Part shown: one piece after another, positions 54,485 through 64,000 of the stretch
How the letters are laid out: every line of letters begins with the position of its first letter
Numbering within the stretch: position 1 is the stretch's first letter
NCBI RefSeq assembly: GCF_030177895.1
Contig: NZ_CP123448.1
Span: 1,178,001 to 1,242,000 of the forward strand
Reading direction: 5' to 3'
DNA: 64,000 nt
From: Kingella negevensis
GTDB taxonomy: Bacteria > Pseudomonadota > Gammaproteobacteria > Burkholderiales > Neisseriaceae
Translations under genes and position numbers: made by a program
Notes under the pieces: model-generated
What the model saw: only the letters and a program-made list of their open reading frames with translations
The model's database searches: none
What the model was told of the DNA's origin: nothing

Positions 54485-55969
54485 ATGTCTTCTTCAACTT
54501 TGAAAAAAATCAGTATTTACACCGCAGGTGCATTGAGTGGTTTAGCCCTGAGCATTGGTTTACAGAGCATCGCTGCCGACACACCTGCACCCAAAGAAAA
54601 AGCGCAAGGCTTGCCGATTAAATCACTAGAATCCATGGCGCAAGTGTACGCACAAATCAAAGCCAATTACGTGCGCGATGAACCCGATGAAAAATTGCTA
54701 GAAAACGCCATGAAAGGCATGGTTTCAGGCTTAGACCCCCATTCAGAATATCTGGACAAAAAAGCCTACGAATCCATGAAAGAAGCCACCACAGGCGAAT
54801 TTGGCGGCTTGGGCATGGAAGTCGGCGCAGAAGACGGCTTTGTGAAAGTCATCGCCCCGATTGAAGACACCCCAGCAGAACGCGCAGGTGTAAAAAGCGG
54901 CGACTACATCGTCAAAATCAATAGCGAATCCACACGCGGTTTGTCTGTGAACGAAGCCGTGAAAAAAATGCGCGGCAAACCCAACACCAAAATCACACTC
55001 ACCCTTTCACGCAAAGGCGCAAGCAAACCGATTGAAGTGCAATTAACACGCGCCATCATCAAAGTGAAAAGCGTTCGCTCGCACCTATTGGACGGCGGTT
55101 ACGGCTACATTCGCGTTACCCAATTCCAAGCGCCAACCGTGGATAACGTAGTACAAGCCGTAAACGACTTAACCAAAGAAAACGGCGGCGCACTCAAAGG
55201 CATCGTGCTGGATTTGCGCGATGACCCAGGCGGCTTGCTCAATGGCGCAGTGGGCGTGTCTTCCGTATTCTTGCCAAAAGATGATGTGATTGTCCGCACC
55301 AAGGGGCGTGGCGACAAAATCATCAGTGCGCTGAAAAACACGCCTGAAGATTACATTGTAAAATCAGGCACAGACCCATTGTCTAAATTGCCAAGCGAAA
55401 TTAAAACCGCACCCGTTACCGTGTTGATTAACTCAGGTTCAGCATCTGCTTCAGAAATTGTGGCAGGCGCATTGCAAGACCACAAACGCGCCGTAATTGT
55501 GGGAACCCGCAGCTATGGCAAAGGCTCAGTGCAAACGCTGATTCCAATCAGCAAAGAAACCGCCGTGAAATTCACCACTGCGCTGTATTACACGCCAAAC
55601 GACCGCTCAATCCAAGCAGTCGGCATTGTGCCAGATGTAGAAGTGGTTGATAAAACACGCACATTTGAAAGCCGTGAAGCCGATTTAGATGGACACATCG
55701 GCAACCCATTAGGCGCGGACGATGTGAAAGGCGGCGTGGTAAAACAAGCATCTGAACCTGTTCAGACTGCGTCTGAAGTGAAAGTGGAAGCCGCCAGCGA
55801 ACCAAGTTTGGAAGAACTGTCTTCACGCAGAAAGCCGAACCCTGAAAAAGATGAACAGTTGCGCAAAGCATTGGATTTGCTGAAAAATCCAACGCAATGG
55901 CAACAATCTTTAGGCGAAGCGGCGAAAAAAGAAGCTGCGGCTAAAGCCAAAACAGCTAAGAAAAAATAA
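54485..55969 (+). CDS. ctpA: Carboxy-terminal processing protease, S41 family
   Basis: The 494-residue protein has a signal or anchor segment at about 8-30. A PDZ domain follows at about 95-175 (GLGMEVGAEDGFVKVIAPIE). The S41 catalytic domain has GGYGYIRVTQFQAP, the Ser of INSGSASASEIVAG and the Lys of GTRSYGKGSVQT. It trims or degrades periplasmic proteins. The C-terminal tail is rich in Ala and Lys. A 23-base hairpin follows. Confidence 0.95.
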   Translation: MSSSTLKKISIYTAGALSGLALSIGLQSIAADTPAPKEKAQGLPIKSLESMAQVYAQIKANYVRDEPDEKLLENAMKGMVSGLDPHSEYLDKKAYESMKEATTGEFGGLGMEVGAEDGFVKVIAPIEDTPAERAGVKSGDYIVKINSESTRGLSVNEAVKKMRGKPNTKITLTLSRKGASKPIEVQLTRAIIKVKSVRSHLLDGGYGYIRVTQFQAPTVDNVVQAVNDLTKENGGALKGIVLDLRDDPGGLLNGAVGVSSVFLPKDDVIVRTKGRGDKIISALKNTPEDYIVKSGTDPLSKLPSEIKTAPVTVLINSGSASASEIVAGALQDHKRAVIVGTRSYGKGSVQTLIPISKETAVKFTTALYYTPNDRSIQAVGIVPDVEVVDKTRTFESREADLDGHIGNPLGADDVKGGVVKQASEPVQTASEVKVEAASEPSLEELSSRRKPNPEKDEQLRKALDLLKNPTQWQQSLGEAAKKEAAAKAKTAKKK

Positions 55970-55973
55970 TCTG

Positions 55974-56025
55974 CAATAAGAAAAAGCAGCCTGAAAACAA
56001 TTTTTCAGGCTGCTTTTTCTTATTG
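55974..56025. terminator. Long uptake-word hairpin between ctpA and dtd
   Basis: The uptake-word pair is extended by CAATAAG / CTTATTG on the outside, giving arms of more than 20 bases. It serves both converging genes. Confidence 0.85.
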
Positions 56026-56463
56026 CGGCGACACATTTAACCAAAACGTAACCGGCCCATCATTCGTCAGCGAAATCTGCATATGCGCCGCAAATTCCCC
56101 TGTTGCTGTTTCAATTTTCTCTGCCGACTGCACACAAAAATAATCATACAATTCACGTGCCATATCAGGTTTACCCGCACCCGAGAAGTTCGGGCGCAAA
56201 CCCTTGCTGGTATCCGCCGCCAGCGTAAACTGCGACACCACCAACAACGCGCCACCCGCTTGTTGCACATTCAAATTCATCTTGCCCTGTTCATCAGAGA
56301 ACACGCGATACGCCAAAACCTTATTCAGCAGCTTATCCGCCTGCTCACGCGTATCGCCCTGCTCCACTCCCAGCAACACCAGCAAACCATTGCCAATTTT
56401 ACCCACCACTTGATTATCCACGCTCACTTGCGCTTGCGTAACACGTTGAATTAAGGCAATCAT
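56020..56463 (-). CDS. dtd: D-aminoacyl-tRNA deacylase
   Basis: The start at 56463 ([20 protein letters not shown]) gives 147 residues, normal for the family. The catalytic region [20 protein letters not shown] and the C-terminal NDGPVTFWL (Gly-cisPro-type loop) are both present. It removes D-amino acids or glycine wrongly attached to tRNA. It lies 20 bp after the next upstream gene on the same strand. Confidence 0.95.
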   Translation of the reverse strand: MIALIQRVTQAQVSVDNQVVGKIGNGLLVLLGVEQGDTREQADKLLNKVLAYRVFSDEQGKMNLNVQQAGGALLVVSQFTLAADTSKGLRPNFSGAGKPDMARELYDYFCVQSAEKIETATGEFAAHMQISLTNDGPVTFWLNVSPQ

Positions 56464-56483
56464 TTTATTCCTTTCAGGCTGCA

Positions 56484-57110
56484 TTATTTCTTGTAAACAA
56501 CACTCGTCCCATCTATTTGAATATATTTCTTTTCCTGCAAATACTGAACCATTCGTTCCGCCTCCTTATCGCCATATTGAGTATGCGATTTAATCACATT
56601 CTGCAACGCTCTCAACTTAGTCAGTCGCTTATTTTTGGCAACAGCAAGCGCCGCCAATACCTTTTGCAATTTGTCATCAAACTGCGTTTTTTCAGGCTGC
56701 GTGATAAACGGCGCATATTCAATCTTTCCATTATTTTGCCTAATCAAATCCTGTTCACGCAAATAACGCGCAAATTTCTGAATATCACTGTCATTCACTT
56801 GCAAACAAAGCGCTTGTGCACGCTGTTGCACCGCAGCTTGAAAATCAGCAAAATCCGTTGGCTTTTCATTCAAAACAAACCGTTGAATTTTCAATAATAA
56901 ATCTTCATCGCTCAGTTTGTATTCAATCGTTCCTCGTTCCGCATCAACCCTTATCAAATTCTGATTATTCAATTTGTTTATCACAGAATGGATAATTCGC
57001 TCACACTCTTCTTCATCTTTTTCAGCCAGCAAATCCTGCAAAACATATTTGCGCAAATTCAATTCCAAATTCTGCAAACGAGTCGGCAAAAACGCATCAG
57101 GCGCACGCAA
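56484..57110 (-). CDS. Three winged-helix-like repeats, possibly an N-terminally truncated protein
   Basis: The only start available is a TTG at 57110. Upstream the frame stays coding-like through an uptake word ([20 protein letters not shown]) before meeting TGA near 57145. No ATG exists. The 208 residues fall into three similar units of about 65, each ending in a strand: GTIEYKL near 70, GKIEYAPF near 140 and GTSVVYKK at the end. Such repeats resemble the C-terminal winged helices of some NYN/PIN-domain proteins, so the catalytic half may be lost. This is inferred from layout. No function is assigned. Confidence 0.5.
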   Translation of the reverse strand: MRAPDAFLPTRLQNLELNLRKYVLQDLLAEKDEEECERIIHSVINKLNNQNLIRVDAERGTIEYKLSDEDLLLKIQRFVLNEKPTDFADFQAAVQQRAQALCLQVNDSDIQKFARYLREQDLIRQNNGKIEYAPFITQPEKTQFDDKLQKVLAALAVAKNKRLTKLRALQNVIKSHTQYGDKEAERMVQYLQEKKYIQIDGTSVVYKK

Positions 57111-57156
57111 CGCCTTTAATGCAGCCTGAAAAAATCTTTCAGGCTGCCTAATTCAT

Positions 57157-59439
57157 TTAACGTTTCAATTTCGCAAAAGCGTCCGCCATTGCCGAATTGA
57201 CTGGCTGTTTTTCGCGCTGCGGTTTCGCCGTTTTCAGGCTGCCTGAACGTGGTTTTTCCACGTGTTTTTCTGATTTCTTCTCAACCTTTTCAGGCTGCTT
57301 TTCCTCTTCCAAACGCATCGTCAGCGCAATCCGTTTACGCGCCGCATCGACTTCCAACACCTTTACTTTCACCACATCGCCAGCTTTCACCACATCACGT
57401 GGGTCAGCCACAAACTTGTTTGACAACATAGAAATATGCACCAAACCGTCCTGATGTACGCCAATATCCACAAACGCGCCAAAATTCGCCACGTTAGACA
57501 CCACGCCTTCCAAAATCATGCCAACTTCTAAATCGCTGATTTCGTTCACACCTTCGGTAAAACTTGCCATTTTAAATTCGCCGCGTGGGTCTCGCGCTGG
57601 TTTTTCCAATTCCGCCAAAATATCCATAATGGTCGGCAAACCAAAGCGTTCATCAATAAAATCAGTCGCTTTGATTTGTGACACTTTTTCGCGATTGCCA
57701 ATCAATTCCGCCGCGCTAATACCTTGTTGTGCCAACATTTTTTCAACCACCGAATACGCTTCGGGGTGTACCGCGCTCGCGTCAAGCGGTTCAGTACCAC
57801 CGTTAATCCGCAAAAATCCTGCCGCTTGCTCAAACGTTTTCGCGCCCAAACGCGGCACTTTCATCAAGGCTTTGCGCGATTTAAACGCGCCATTTTCATC
57901 ACGATACGCGACAATATTTTTTGCAAGCGTTTGATTTAAACCCGAAATTCGTGCCAACAACGGCGCAGAAGCCGTGTTCACGTCCACGCCCACCGCATTC
58001 ACGCAATCTTCCACCACCGCGTCCAGTGATTTCGCCAACTGCGATTGATTCACATCGTGCTGATACTGACCCACACCAATGGATTTCGGGTCAATTTTCA
58101 CGAGCTCCGCCAATGGGTCTTGCAAACGGCGCGCAATGGAAACCGCGCCACGCAACGACACGTCCAAATTGGGGAACTCCGCCGCCGCCAATTCAGACGC
58201 GGAATAAATCGACGCGCCTGCTTCGGAAACGACAATTTTATGCAACCCATTTTCAGGCAGCATTTTGACAATTTCGCCCGCAATTTTGTCCGTTTCGCGG
58301 CTTGCTGTGCCGTTGCCAATCGCAATCAATTTGACATTATGCTGCTTAATCATGCGCGACAAATCAGCTAACATTTTGTTTTCTTGGTGCAAATACACGA
58401 TGACGGTATCCACCAATTTGCCCGTATCGTCCACCACCGCGCATTTCACGCCGTTGCGATAGCCTGGGTCTAAACCCAAAGTCGGCAAACGCCCAGCAGG
58501 GGCAGCCAGCAGCAAGTCTTTGAGATTTTTCGCAAAAACGGTAATCGCGTCAGTGTCCGCCAATTCTTTCAATTTGGAAAACGCTTCCAATTCCAGCGAC
58601 AGAAAAATTTTCGCTTTCCAAGTCAAGCGAACCGTATCGCGCAACCATTTATTTTCATTGGCAATTTGGAAATGATTAACGATGATTTTTTCATAATCCG
58701 ATTGCTCGGTAACAGGCGTTTCATCGGGCTGATATTTCAGCGAAACAGTCAAAATTTCTTCGTTGCGCCCACGCAAAACCGCCAAAGCGCGATGACTTGG
58801 CATGGCGCGAATTGGCTCACGATAATCAAAATAATCTTTGAATTTTTCGCCGCTTTCTTCTTTGCCAGCAATCACTTGCGCGTGAACTTGTGCTTCGTTC
58901 CACAATTTTTCACGCAACGCGCCAATCAATTCCGCGTCTTCGGCAAATTGCTCAATCAAAATCGCGCGCGCACCGTCCAAAGCAGCTTTAACATCAGGCA
59001 CTTGTTCGTTGATAAAAGGCGCAGCAAGGGCTTCGGGGTCGTTTTCAGGCTGCCTGAAAATGGTGTCCGCCAAATCTTGCAAACCGTTTTCACGCGCAAT
59101 TTGTGCTTTGGTGCGGCGTTTCGGTTTGTAGGGCAAATACAGGTCTTCCAGCGCGGTTTTGTTGTCGCATTGGTCAATGGCAGCCTGCAATTCGGGCGTG
59201 AGTTTTCCTTGTTCTTCAATGCTTTTGAGTACGGTAGCTTTGCGGTCTAACAATTCGCGCAAATATTGCAAACGCTCGGCAAGCGTGCGCAGTTGCGTGT
59301 CGTCCAGTCCGCCTGTTGCTTCTTTGCGGTATCGCGCGATAAAGGGGACGGTTGCGCCTTCGTCTAACAGCGCGATGGCTGCCTGAATTTGGGTTTCGGT
59401 TGCTTGTAATTCGGTTGCGATGATTTGGTTAATATTCAT
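57157..59439 (-). CDS. tex: Tex-type transcription accessory protein with S1 domain
   Basis: The 760-residue protein has the Tex layout. An N-terminal helical domain contains [21 protein letters not shown] YqgF-like nuclease fold contains [20 protein letters not shown]. Helix-hairpin-helix repeats contain LIKVDP-type stretches and [20 protein letters not shown]. An S1 RNA-binding domain near 655-725 contains [20 protein letters not shown]. The Lys-rich tail carries uptake-word peptides (KQPEK, SGSLK). It binds nucleic acids and affects transcription and stress survival. Confidence 0.95.
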   Translation of the reverse strand: MNINQIIATELQATETQIQAAIALLDEGATVPFIARYRKEATGGLDDTQLRTLAERLQYLRELLDRKATVLKSIEEQGKLTPELQAAIDQCDNKTALEDLYLPYKPKRRTKAQIARENGLQDLADTIFRQPENDPEALAAPFINEQVPDVKAALDGARAILIEQFAEDAELIGALREKLWNEAQVHAQVIAGKEESGEKFKDYFDYREPIRAMPSHRALAVLRGRNEEILTVSLKYQPDETPVTEQSDYEKIIVNHFQIANENKWLRDTVRLTWKAKIFLSLELEAFSKLKELADTDAITVFAKNLKDLLLAAPAGRLPTLGLDPGYRNGVKCAVVDDTGKLVDTVIVYLHQENKMLADLSRMIKQHNVKLIAIGNGTASRETDKIAGEIVKMLPENGLHKIVVSEAGASIYSASELAAAEFPNLDVSLRGAVSIARRLQDPLAELVKIDPKSIGVGQYQHDVNQSQLAKSLDAVVEDCVNAVGVDVNTASAPLLARISGLNQTLAKNIVAYRDENGAFKSRKALMKVPRLGAKTFEQAAGFLRINGGTEPLDASAVHPEAYSVVEKMLAQQGISAAELIGNREKVSQIKATDFIDERFGLPTIMDILAELEKPARDPRGEFKMASFTEGVNEISDLEVGMILEGVVSNVANFGAFVDIGVHQDGLVHISMLSNKFVADPRDVVKAGDVVKVKVLEVDAARKRIALTMRLEEEKQPEKVEKKSEKHVEKPRSGSLKTAKPQREKQPVNSAMADAFAKLKR

Positions 59440-59485
59440 TAAGTTATTACTTTCGTTAAAAAAAGATTTTCAGGCTACCTGAAAA

Positions 59486-61072
59486 TTAGTTTTTAGGAGA
59501 TTGAATCGCAGATTCTGGTCTCATTTGCTTAAATTCAACTTGAAAACAATTATCAGGATACTGATAAATAGTGTGGTGAATTGTATCTATGGTTCGAATA
59601 ATCGGGGCATTTTTATTATTCATATCGCAACCTCTAACTCTATGCTTCCGAATTAATAAGTGGGTGTCATAGGTGTTATCAGGAAAATAATGTGTTGCGA
59701 TGGTGTAAGTCCCATGCCAAAAACCTTGACCTGATATTAATTTATCAATAACGGGAAATACTATTGCGTTATTTTGCGTTACAGAAGGCAAATCAGAAAG
59801 TGGATTAGATTTTATTTGTATTGGCTTTTGATAATTAAATGAATCAATAGGCAGATGATTTAAATCTGACATAACCAATTCAATTCTAAAATTGGCATAT
59901 TTTTTATATTCTTTCAATGCGTTACCATAGGATAGGGCGATAATCATTAAATTAAAAATTAATAATCCATTAACCCATTTAGCAATTTTTGTTAATAAAA
60001 ACTGACTTGATAAACTAATATTCATAATGGCTAATAATGCAAAAAATGCACCAATTCCATTATAGGCTCTTGGTTTAAATAATGGTCTATCTAAAATAAA
60101 ATATAATCCATATGAAAAAACAAGCATTAAAATAGTTGTCATTATGGCAATGATAAAATCTTTTCTTGCTTTTGTTCGATTAAAAACATGATAAAAAAAG
60201 ATGAGTAAAATCGCTTCGCAAAAGATAATGGTACTTGAATGACTAAAATATGAAGTAATTTCTTTAATATAAATATGAAGATTTAGCAGTGCTATTCCTA
60301 GACTAGAAGCTAAACCAGTATCAACATAAGCTTCTGTGCTTTTCTGATAAAAAAACAATTTAAACATAATAACTGCTGCACAGAAAGACAAAATAGCAGC
60401 AATAATATTTTTATTTATTTGCTTATTCATTGTTCCATTTTGAAAATAACTCATCATCACTAAACAAATCATAACCTGCATATAGATTGAATTAGCTGCT
60501 TGATAAGTTGTCCACATAACTAACAAGCTCAAAACGGATATAACAGAGAATAATGCTCTGTTTTTCCAAAAAATAAATGGAAAGATAGTAGATAAAATCG
60601 CCAATGCCATAAATGGAGAATCATATTTATAGCTGATATTTGCTAAAAAATATGGGTTTAATCCTAATATCGTGCTGGCTGCGAAAATGTGGTAATTATG
60701 TTTACCTTGTAAAAAAAGCCTAGCTAAAACATATGAGCTAACTGCCATAATTGCTGTTGCTATAAGCTGATTTAGCGGATAAATATCTGTTAATTTAGGA
60801 CTGAAATTTAATATTGTTGCTAAAAAATTAGTTGTGTGGCGACTAAAATTATCCCAACCACGTTCACCTGTTACTGAGCGTGATACATCATCTCCAAAAT
60901 ATACATTGGCCAAGAATAGTGCTGAATATGCCAGTAAGTAGATTCCTGAAATAAATAATAAAGGATAAATAGCTTGCTGATTAAAATAGTGGTTAATTTC
61001 TTTTTTAAATTCAAAAAAATATTTGTTTAAATTTAGCCATTTAAATAGTGTTACTTTTTTTAAAGTACTCAT
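59486..61072 (-). CDS. GtrII-type membrane glycosyltransferase
   Basis: The 528-residue protein has about ten membrane segments. The loop YFGDDVSRSVTGERGWDNFS followed by RHTTNFLATILNFSPKLTDI is the hallmark of the glucosyltransferase GtrII family, which uses a polyprenyl-linked sugar to decorate O-antigen. The C-terminal part is periplasmic. Base composition is markedly AT-rich compared with tex and mltB on either side, and I see no uptake word inside the gene. Both suggest acquisition from elsewhere. The usual GtrA and GtrB partner genes are not adjacent. Confidence 0.75.
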   Translation of the reverse strand: MSTLKKVTLFKWLNLNKYFFEFKKEINHYFNQQAIYPLLFISGIYLLAYSALFLANVYFGDDVSRSVTGERGWDNFSRHTTNFLATILNFSPKLTDIYPLNQLIATAIMAVSSYVLARLFLQGKHNYHIFAASTILGLNPYFLANISYKYDSPFMALAILSTIFPFIFWKNRALFSVISVLSLLVMWTTYQAANSIYMQVMICLVMMSYFQNGTMNKQINKNIIAAILSFCAAVIMFKLFFYQKSTEAYVDTGLASSLGIALLNLHIYIKEITSYFSHSSTIIFCEAILLIFFYHVFNRTKARKDFIIAIMTTILMLVFSYGLYFILDRPLFKPRAYNGIGAFFALLAIMNISLSSQFLLTKIAKWVNGLLIFNLMIIALSYGNALKEYKKYANFRIELVMSDLNHLPIDSFNYQKPIQIKSNPLSDLPSVTQNNAIVFPVIDKLISGQGFWHGTYTIATHYFPDNTYDTHLLIRKHRVRGCDMNNKNAPIIRTIDTIHHTIYQYPDNCFQVEFKQMRPESAIQSPKN

Positions 61073-61277
61073 ATTTCTACCTCACATGTTTTTTTATTAT
61101 TTCAGGCAGCCTGAAAATCCAGCATTTTATCATTTTCAGGCTGCAAATCTTTACAAAACTACGAACAAATAAAACAGAACGCCCAAGTTTCGCCAAACTT
61201 TAAGGCTGTAAGCCTTACACAACACCCCATAATTTGTTAAACTCAATCCCTTATTTTGAACCAAACATAGAATTTTT

Positions 61278-62393
61278 ATGAAAAAAATCGCTTACACCAT
61301 CACAACCGCATTCATTCTTGCCGCTTGTTCCAGCGAACCAACGGCAACCCAAACCACACAAACACAAGACCCATTAAAAGACATTTTGGTAAAAAAAACA
61401 ACCGTTGTAACACCAGCCCAAAATACGCAGCCTGAAAACCCATTTTTCAACCAAAACAGCGCACCCGTTTCACAAACAGGTTTCCTCGCCAATCCAAACG
61501 TACAAGCCTTTATCCAATACCAAAGCCAAAAAAACGGCTTAGACATCAACTATCTAACCAACTTCTTTTCACAAGTAAACTATCGCGGTAACCTGATTAA
61601 CACCATGAACCGCCCCGCCACATCAACCCCGTGGTACAAATTCAAAACAGGCAATTCAGGCGCAGCCAAAATCAACCCAGGACGCACGTTCTACCAACAA
61701 AACCGCAGCACAATCAACGCCGCCGCCAATCGTTATGGCGTGCCAGCCGAGCTGATTGTTGCCATTTTAGGCATTGAAACCAACTACGGCAAAAATGCAG
61801 GCAATGTCCGCACCGCCGATTCACTCGCCACACTCGCGTTTGACTACCCACGTCGCGGCGCATTGTTCCAAAAAGAATTGGGCGAATTTCTGAAAATGGC
61901 GCAAGAAGAAAACCGCGACCCATTCAGCTTTTCAGGCAGCTTTGCAGGCGCAATGGGCATGCCGCAATTCATGCCGTCCAGCTTCCGCCAATACGCCGTT
62001 GATGCAGATGGCGATGGCAAACGCAACATTTGGTCAAGCAAAGCAGACGTAGCCGCCAGCGTGGGCAATTACATGAAGCAACACGGTTGGCAAACAGGCA
62101 AGCCAATGATTGTGCCAGCAGCCGTGCAAGAAACCGCGCAAATCATCAAGCTCACAGAAGAAAATACCGCGCTCAATTACACCGTTGGGCAATTACGTCA
62201 AATGGGCGTTCAACCGCTGCAACCTGTGGCAGACAACGAACGCGCCCTGCTCTATCGCTTAGAAGTTGCGCCAAACCAATATGATTACTTCATCGGCTTA
62301 AACAATTTCTACACCGTATGGAACTACAATCACAGCCGAATGTATGTAACTGCTGTGCGCGATATTGCTAACGGTTTGGGCGGACGACTGTAA
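61278..62393 (+). CDS. mltB: Membrane-bound lytic murein transglycosylase B
   Basis: The 371-residue lipoprotein has signal peptide and lipobox LAAC at about residues 14-17, then a Thr/Gln-rich linker. The MltB core holds the catalytic Glu in LGIETNYGKNAGNVRTADSL and the motif SGSFAGAMGMPQFMPSSFRQ with YAVDADGDGKRNIW (a calcium-type loop). It cuts peptidoglycan to anhydromuropeptides, which fits with the recycling enzyme Mpl in this window. ogt starts two bases after its stop. Confidence 0.95.
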   Translation: MKKIAYTITTAFILAACSSEPTATQTTQTQDPLKDILVKKTTVVTPAQNTQPENPFFNQNSAPVSQTGFLANPNVQAFIQYQSQKNGLDINYLTNFFSQVNYRGNLINTMNRPATSTPWYKFKTGNSGAAKINPGRTFYQQNRSTINAAANRYGVPAELIVAILGIETNYGKNAGNVRTADSLATLAFDYPRRGALFQKELGEFLKMAQEENRDPFSFSGSFAGAMGMPQFMPSSFRQYAVDADGDGKRNIWSSKADVAASVGNYMKQHGWQTGKPMIVPAAVQETAQIIKLTEENTALNYTVGQLRQMGVQPLQPVADNERALLYRLEVAPNQYDYFIGLNNFYTVWNYNHSRMYVTAVRDIANGLGGRL

Positions 62394-62395
62394 CC

Positions 62396-62902
62396 ATGCA
62401 GCAAATCATTATTCCCACACCGCTTGGCGACATGGTTGCTGTGTTTAGCCAGCACGGCTTGTGTTTGCTGGAATTTGCCGACCAAACTCAGTTGCCACGC
62501 GAATTAGCGGCAGTAGAAAAAGCGCGGAAAGCGGAAGATTGCACTAATCCACAGCACGTTCAATTATTGCAAACGGAATTGGCTGCGTATTTTTCAAGTA
62601 GCCTGAAAAACTTTTCTGTGCCGTTAGACCCGATTGGTACGCCGTTTCAGCAGCAAGTTTGGCAGATTTTATGCCAAATTCCGTATGGCGAAACGCTAAG
62701 TTATAAGCAGCAGTCTGAAAAACTGGGCAATCCAAAAGCGATTCGTGCGGTGGCTTCGGCGAATGGACAAAATAAAATTTCTATTTTGATTCCGTGTCAT
62801 CGCGTGATTGGTAGCAGTGGTCATTTGACGGGGTATGCGGGTGGATTGTCGCGCAAGCAATTTTTGCTGAATTTGGAACGGCAAACGCCTGCTTTGTTTT
62901 AA
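62396..62902 (+). CDS. ogt: Methylated-DNA-protein-cysteine methyltransferase
   Basis: The 168-residue protein carries the active-site motif IPCHRVIGSSG, the preceding GTPFQQQVWQILCQIPYGET and the helix-turn-helix AIRAVASANGQNKI. It transfers a methyl group from O6-methylguanine to its own Cys. It is likely cotranscribed with mltB. One decayed uptake word encodes SSLK. Confidence 0.93.
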   Translation: MQQIIIPTPLGDMVAVFSQHGLCLLEFADQTQLPRELAAVEKARKAEDCTNPQHVQLLQTELAAYFSSSLKNFSVPLDPIGTPFQQQVWQILCQIPYGETLSYKQQSEKLGNPKAIRAVASANGQNKISILIPCHRVIGSSGHLTGYAGGLSRKQFLLNLERQTPALF

Positions 62903-62910
62903 GCAACAAA

Positions 62911-62940
62911 AAAACCAAGTATTTTTCAATACTTGGTTTT
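62911..62940. terminator. Bidirectional terminator between ogt and secB
   Basis: AAAACCAAGTATT and AATACTTGGTTTT, 13-base arms around TTTC, flanked by A and T runs. Confidence 0.85.
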
Positions 62941-62953
62941 TTTCAGGCTGCAA

Positions 62954-63418
62954 TTATTGCGCTTTTTGCTCTTGAGCTTGGTGATACATCGCATCAAAGT
63001 TGATTGGTGCCAACAATACTGGAGGGAAGCCTGCACGTGTTACAGTTGAAGAAACTGCTTCACGAGCGTAAGGGAACAAGATGTTCGGGCAAGCCACGCC
63101 TAACAGTAAGCTCATGTCTTCTTCTGGGATATTGGCTACTTGGAAAATACCCGCTTGAGTCACTTCGCTCAAAAATACCACACGGTTGTCTGACAATTTA
63201 GCAGTAACGGTAACCGTGATGCTGCAGTCATAGAAACCTTCTTCGATTTTATCGTGGTTGGTTGTGATGCGCATATCCACTTCTGGCGTTTCTTGTTCCA
63301 AGAAAATCGCTGGTGCGTGTGGCACTTCCAAAGACAAGTCTTTTACGTATAATTTTTCTACGCTAAAAGCTGGTGCGTTTTCTTGCGCTTGAACAGGGGC
63401 TTGGTTTTCGTTGCTCAT
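62954..63418 (-). CDS. secB: Protein-export chaperone SecB
   Basis: The 154-residue protein has [19 protein letters not shown] and the C-terminal [20 protein letters not shown] with [15 protein letters not shown], which are diagnostic of SecB. It keeps precursors unfolded and hands them to SecA. It lies 45 bp after grxC on the same strand, likely as one operon. Confidence 0.97.
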   Translation of the reverse strand: MSNENQAPVQAQENAPAFSVEKLYVKDLSLEVPHAPAIFLEQETPEVDMRITTNHDKIEEGFYDCSITVTVTAKLSDNRVVFLSEVTQAGIFQVANIPEEDMSLLLGVACPNILFPYAREAVSSTVTRAGFPPVLLAPINFDAMYHQAQEQKAQ

Positions 63419-63463
63419 GTTTTATTCCTTTGTTTAAAAATAGGGTTTGGCAGCCTGAAAAAA

Positions 63464-63724
63464 TCATTCGCCATTTAATAAGGGTTGCAGGTTGCCTTGT
63501 TGATGCAATGCGTACAAATCCGTAAATCCGCCCACATGAGTTTCGCCGATAAAAATTTGCGGAATGCTGCGTTGCCCTGTGATTTGCTGCATTTCAGCAA
63601 AATCGGCAGGATTTTTATCTACTCGGATTTCTTCAATTTCTGATACGCCAAATTGTTTCAAAAATTGCTTTGCCATGGTGCAATAAGGACAAAATGCACC
63701 CGTATACATTTTTACTGTTTGCAT
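63464..63724 (-). CDS. grxC: Glutaredoxin 3
   Basis: The 86-residue protein has the CPYC active site in TGAFCPYCTMAKQFL (about residues 12-15), the cis-Pro segment GQRSIPQIFIGETHVGG and standard length. It reduces disulfides with glutathione. AAGGATAATTA precedes the ATG. Confidence 0.96.
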   Translation of the reverse strand: MQTVKMYTGAFCPYCTMAKQFLKQFGVSEIEEIRVDKNPADFAEMQQITGQRSIPQIFIGETHVGGFTDLYALHQQGNLQPLLNGE

Positions 63725-63769
63725 TAATTATCCTTTCATGTTCATGCTGTCTGAAACTGTGAAAAAACC

Positions 63770-63802
63770 AGATTCCAAAAAATAGAATCTGGCTTTTTTA
63801 TA
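63770..63802 (-). terminator. Terminator of the rmpM-like gene
   Basis: CCAGATTC, nine bases, GAATCTGG, flanked by A-rich and T-rich runs on both sides. It lies 30 bp downstream of the minus-strand gene. Confidence 0.75.
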
Positions 63803-63830
63803 TGTCAGATGATTTTGAATAAACTCAAAA

Positions 63831-64000
63831 TTATTTAACCAATTCTTGGCGACGAACTTGTTTAGTTACCAAAGAATTAACGATGATGTCTACGCGACGG
63901 TCTGGTTCGATACATGCAATCAACGCAGCACGTTTTTTCGCACGAGAAACTTTAGCGCCCAATTTAGCCACCTCAGCTTGACATTGTTCAGTCATGCGAG
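63831..64000 (-). CDS. OmpA-family outer-membrane protein (RmpM-like), C-terminal part
   Basis: Only the last 56 codons lie in the window; the gene continues past the right edge. The sequence [20 protein letters not shown] and then [16 protein letters not shown] is nearly the end of meningococcal RmpM (class 4 protein), an OmpA-domain protein that binds peptidoglycan and stabilises porins. The Cys pair (of EQC and IAC) is conserved in that group. It ends in TAA. Confidence 0.85.
   Translation of the reverse strand, partial: RMTEQCQAEVAKLGAKVSRAKKRAALIACIEPDRRVDIIVNSLVTKQVRRQELVK

Overview
The window is a chromosomal segment from a member of the Neisseriaceae. Three things support this. Dozens of copies of a DNA-uptake-sequence-like word (core GCAGCCTGAAA / TTTCAGGCTGC) are spread through it. 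Four Correia-type mini-elements of about 105-107 bp are present. Many gene products are Neisseria-like: a BirA-CoaX fusion, an RmpM-type OmpA C-terminus, RppH, LolB and Mpl. The uptake word resembles the Kingella/Simonsiella dialects (AGGCAGCCTGAA, AGGCTGCCTGAA) rather than that of Neisseria sensu stricto. A genus near Kingella, Simonsiella, Alysiella or Conchiformibius is therefore likely, but the genus cannot be fixed from this window.

Layout. 1-1.4 kb: two decayed siderophore-uptake ABC genes. 1.5-4.8 kb: metallophosphatase, rarA, CopD-like membrane protein. 5.2-7.6 kb: anaerobic ribonucleotide reductase nrdG-nrdD behind an FNR-like box. 7.6-9.1 kb: broken ubiT and a broken unknown gene. 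9.2-14.5 kb: glnE, a broken GT4 glycosyltransferase, a cyclic-peptide-type ABC exporter. 14.6-18.3 kb: dnaK with a sigma32-type promoter, then mpl. 18.4-20.8 kb: a GT32-like gene, a DUF3817 gene and a GT9-like gene cut by a Correia-type element. 20.9-24.2 kb: mgtE, yheT-like hydrolase, glutathione peroxidase. 24.3-27.3 kb: a compact cheX-cheY-cheA-like group. 27.5-35.4 kb: yebC and the complete atpIBEFHAGDC operon. 35.5-37.7 kb: slyX, a sodium/proton antiporter, a small unknown. 37.9-42.1 kb: a five-gene operon with a TPR/FimV-like membrane protein, a receiver-like protein, a conservon/MglA-type GTPase and two roadblock-type proteins. 42.2-50.6 kb: tRNA-Phe, broken ypfJ, birA-coaX, a SPOR-like protein, an FlbD-like small protein, lolB, a TPR protein, a YtfE/DnrN-type hemerythrin, rppH, a vanZ-like gene, tRNA-Asn. 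50.7-64 kb: ribD, DUF3079, pdxH, hemA, ctpA, dtd, a wing-helix-repeat fragment, tex, an AT-rich GtrII-type gene, mltB, ogt, secB, grxC and the end of an rmpM-like gene.

Most of the window is housekeeping. Two features stand out. First, there is a high density of broken genes: at least seven clear cases, four of them carrying in-frame stops that are all explicable as C:G to T:A transitions. Second, there are two signalling modules: a membrane CheA-like kinase with CheY and CheX but no CheW, MCP, CheR or CheB beside it, and the GTPase/roadblock operon. I infer that they could serve surface motility or polarity, since gliding or twitching genera occur in this family; nothing in the sequence proves that link.

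The uptake words also shape the genome. Inverted pairs form most of the intergenic terminator-like hairpins. Copies inside genes encode recurring peptides such as FRLPEN, GSLK, QPEN and FQAA.
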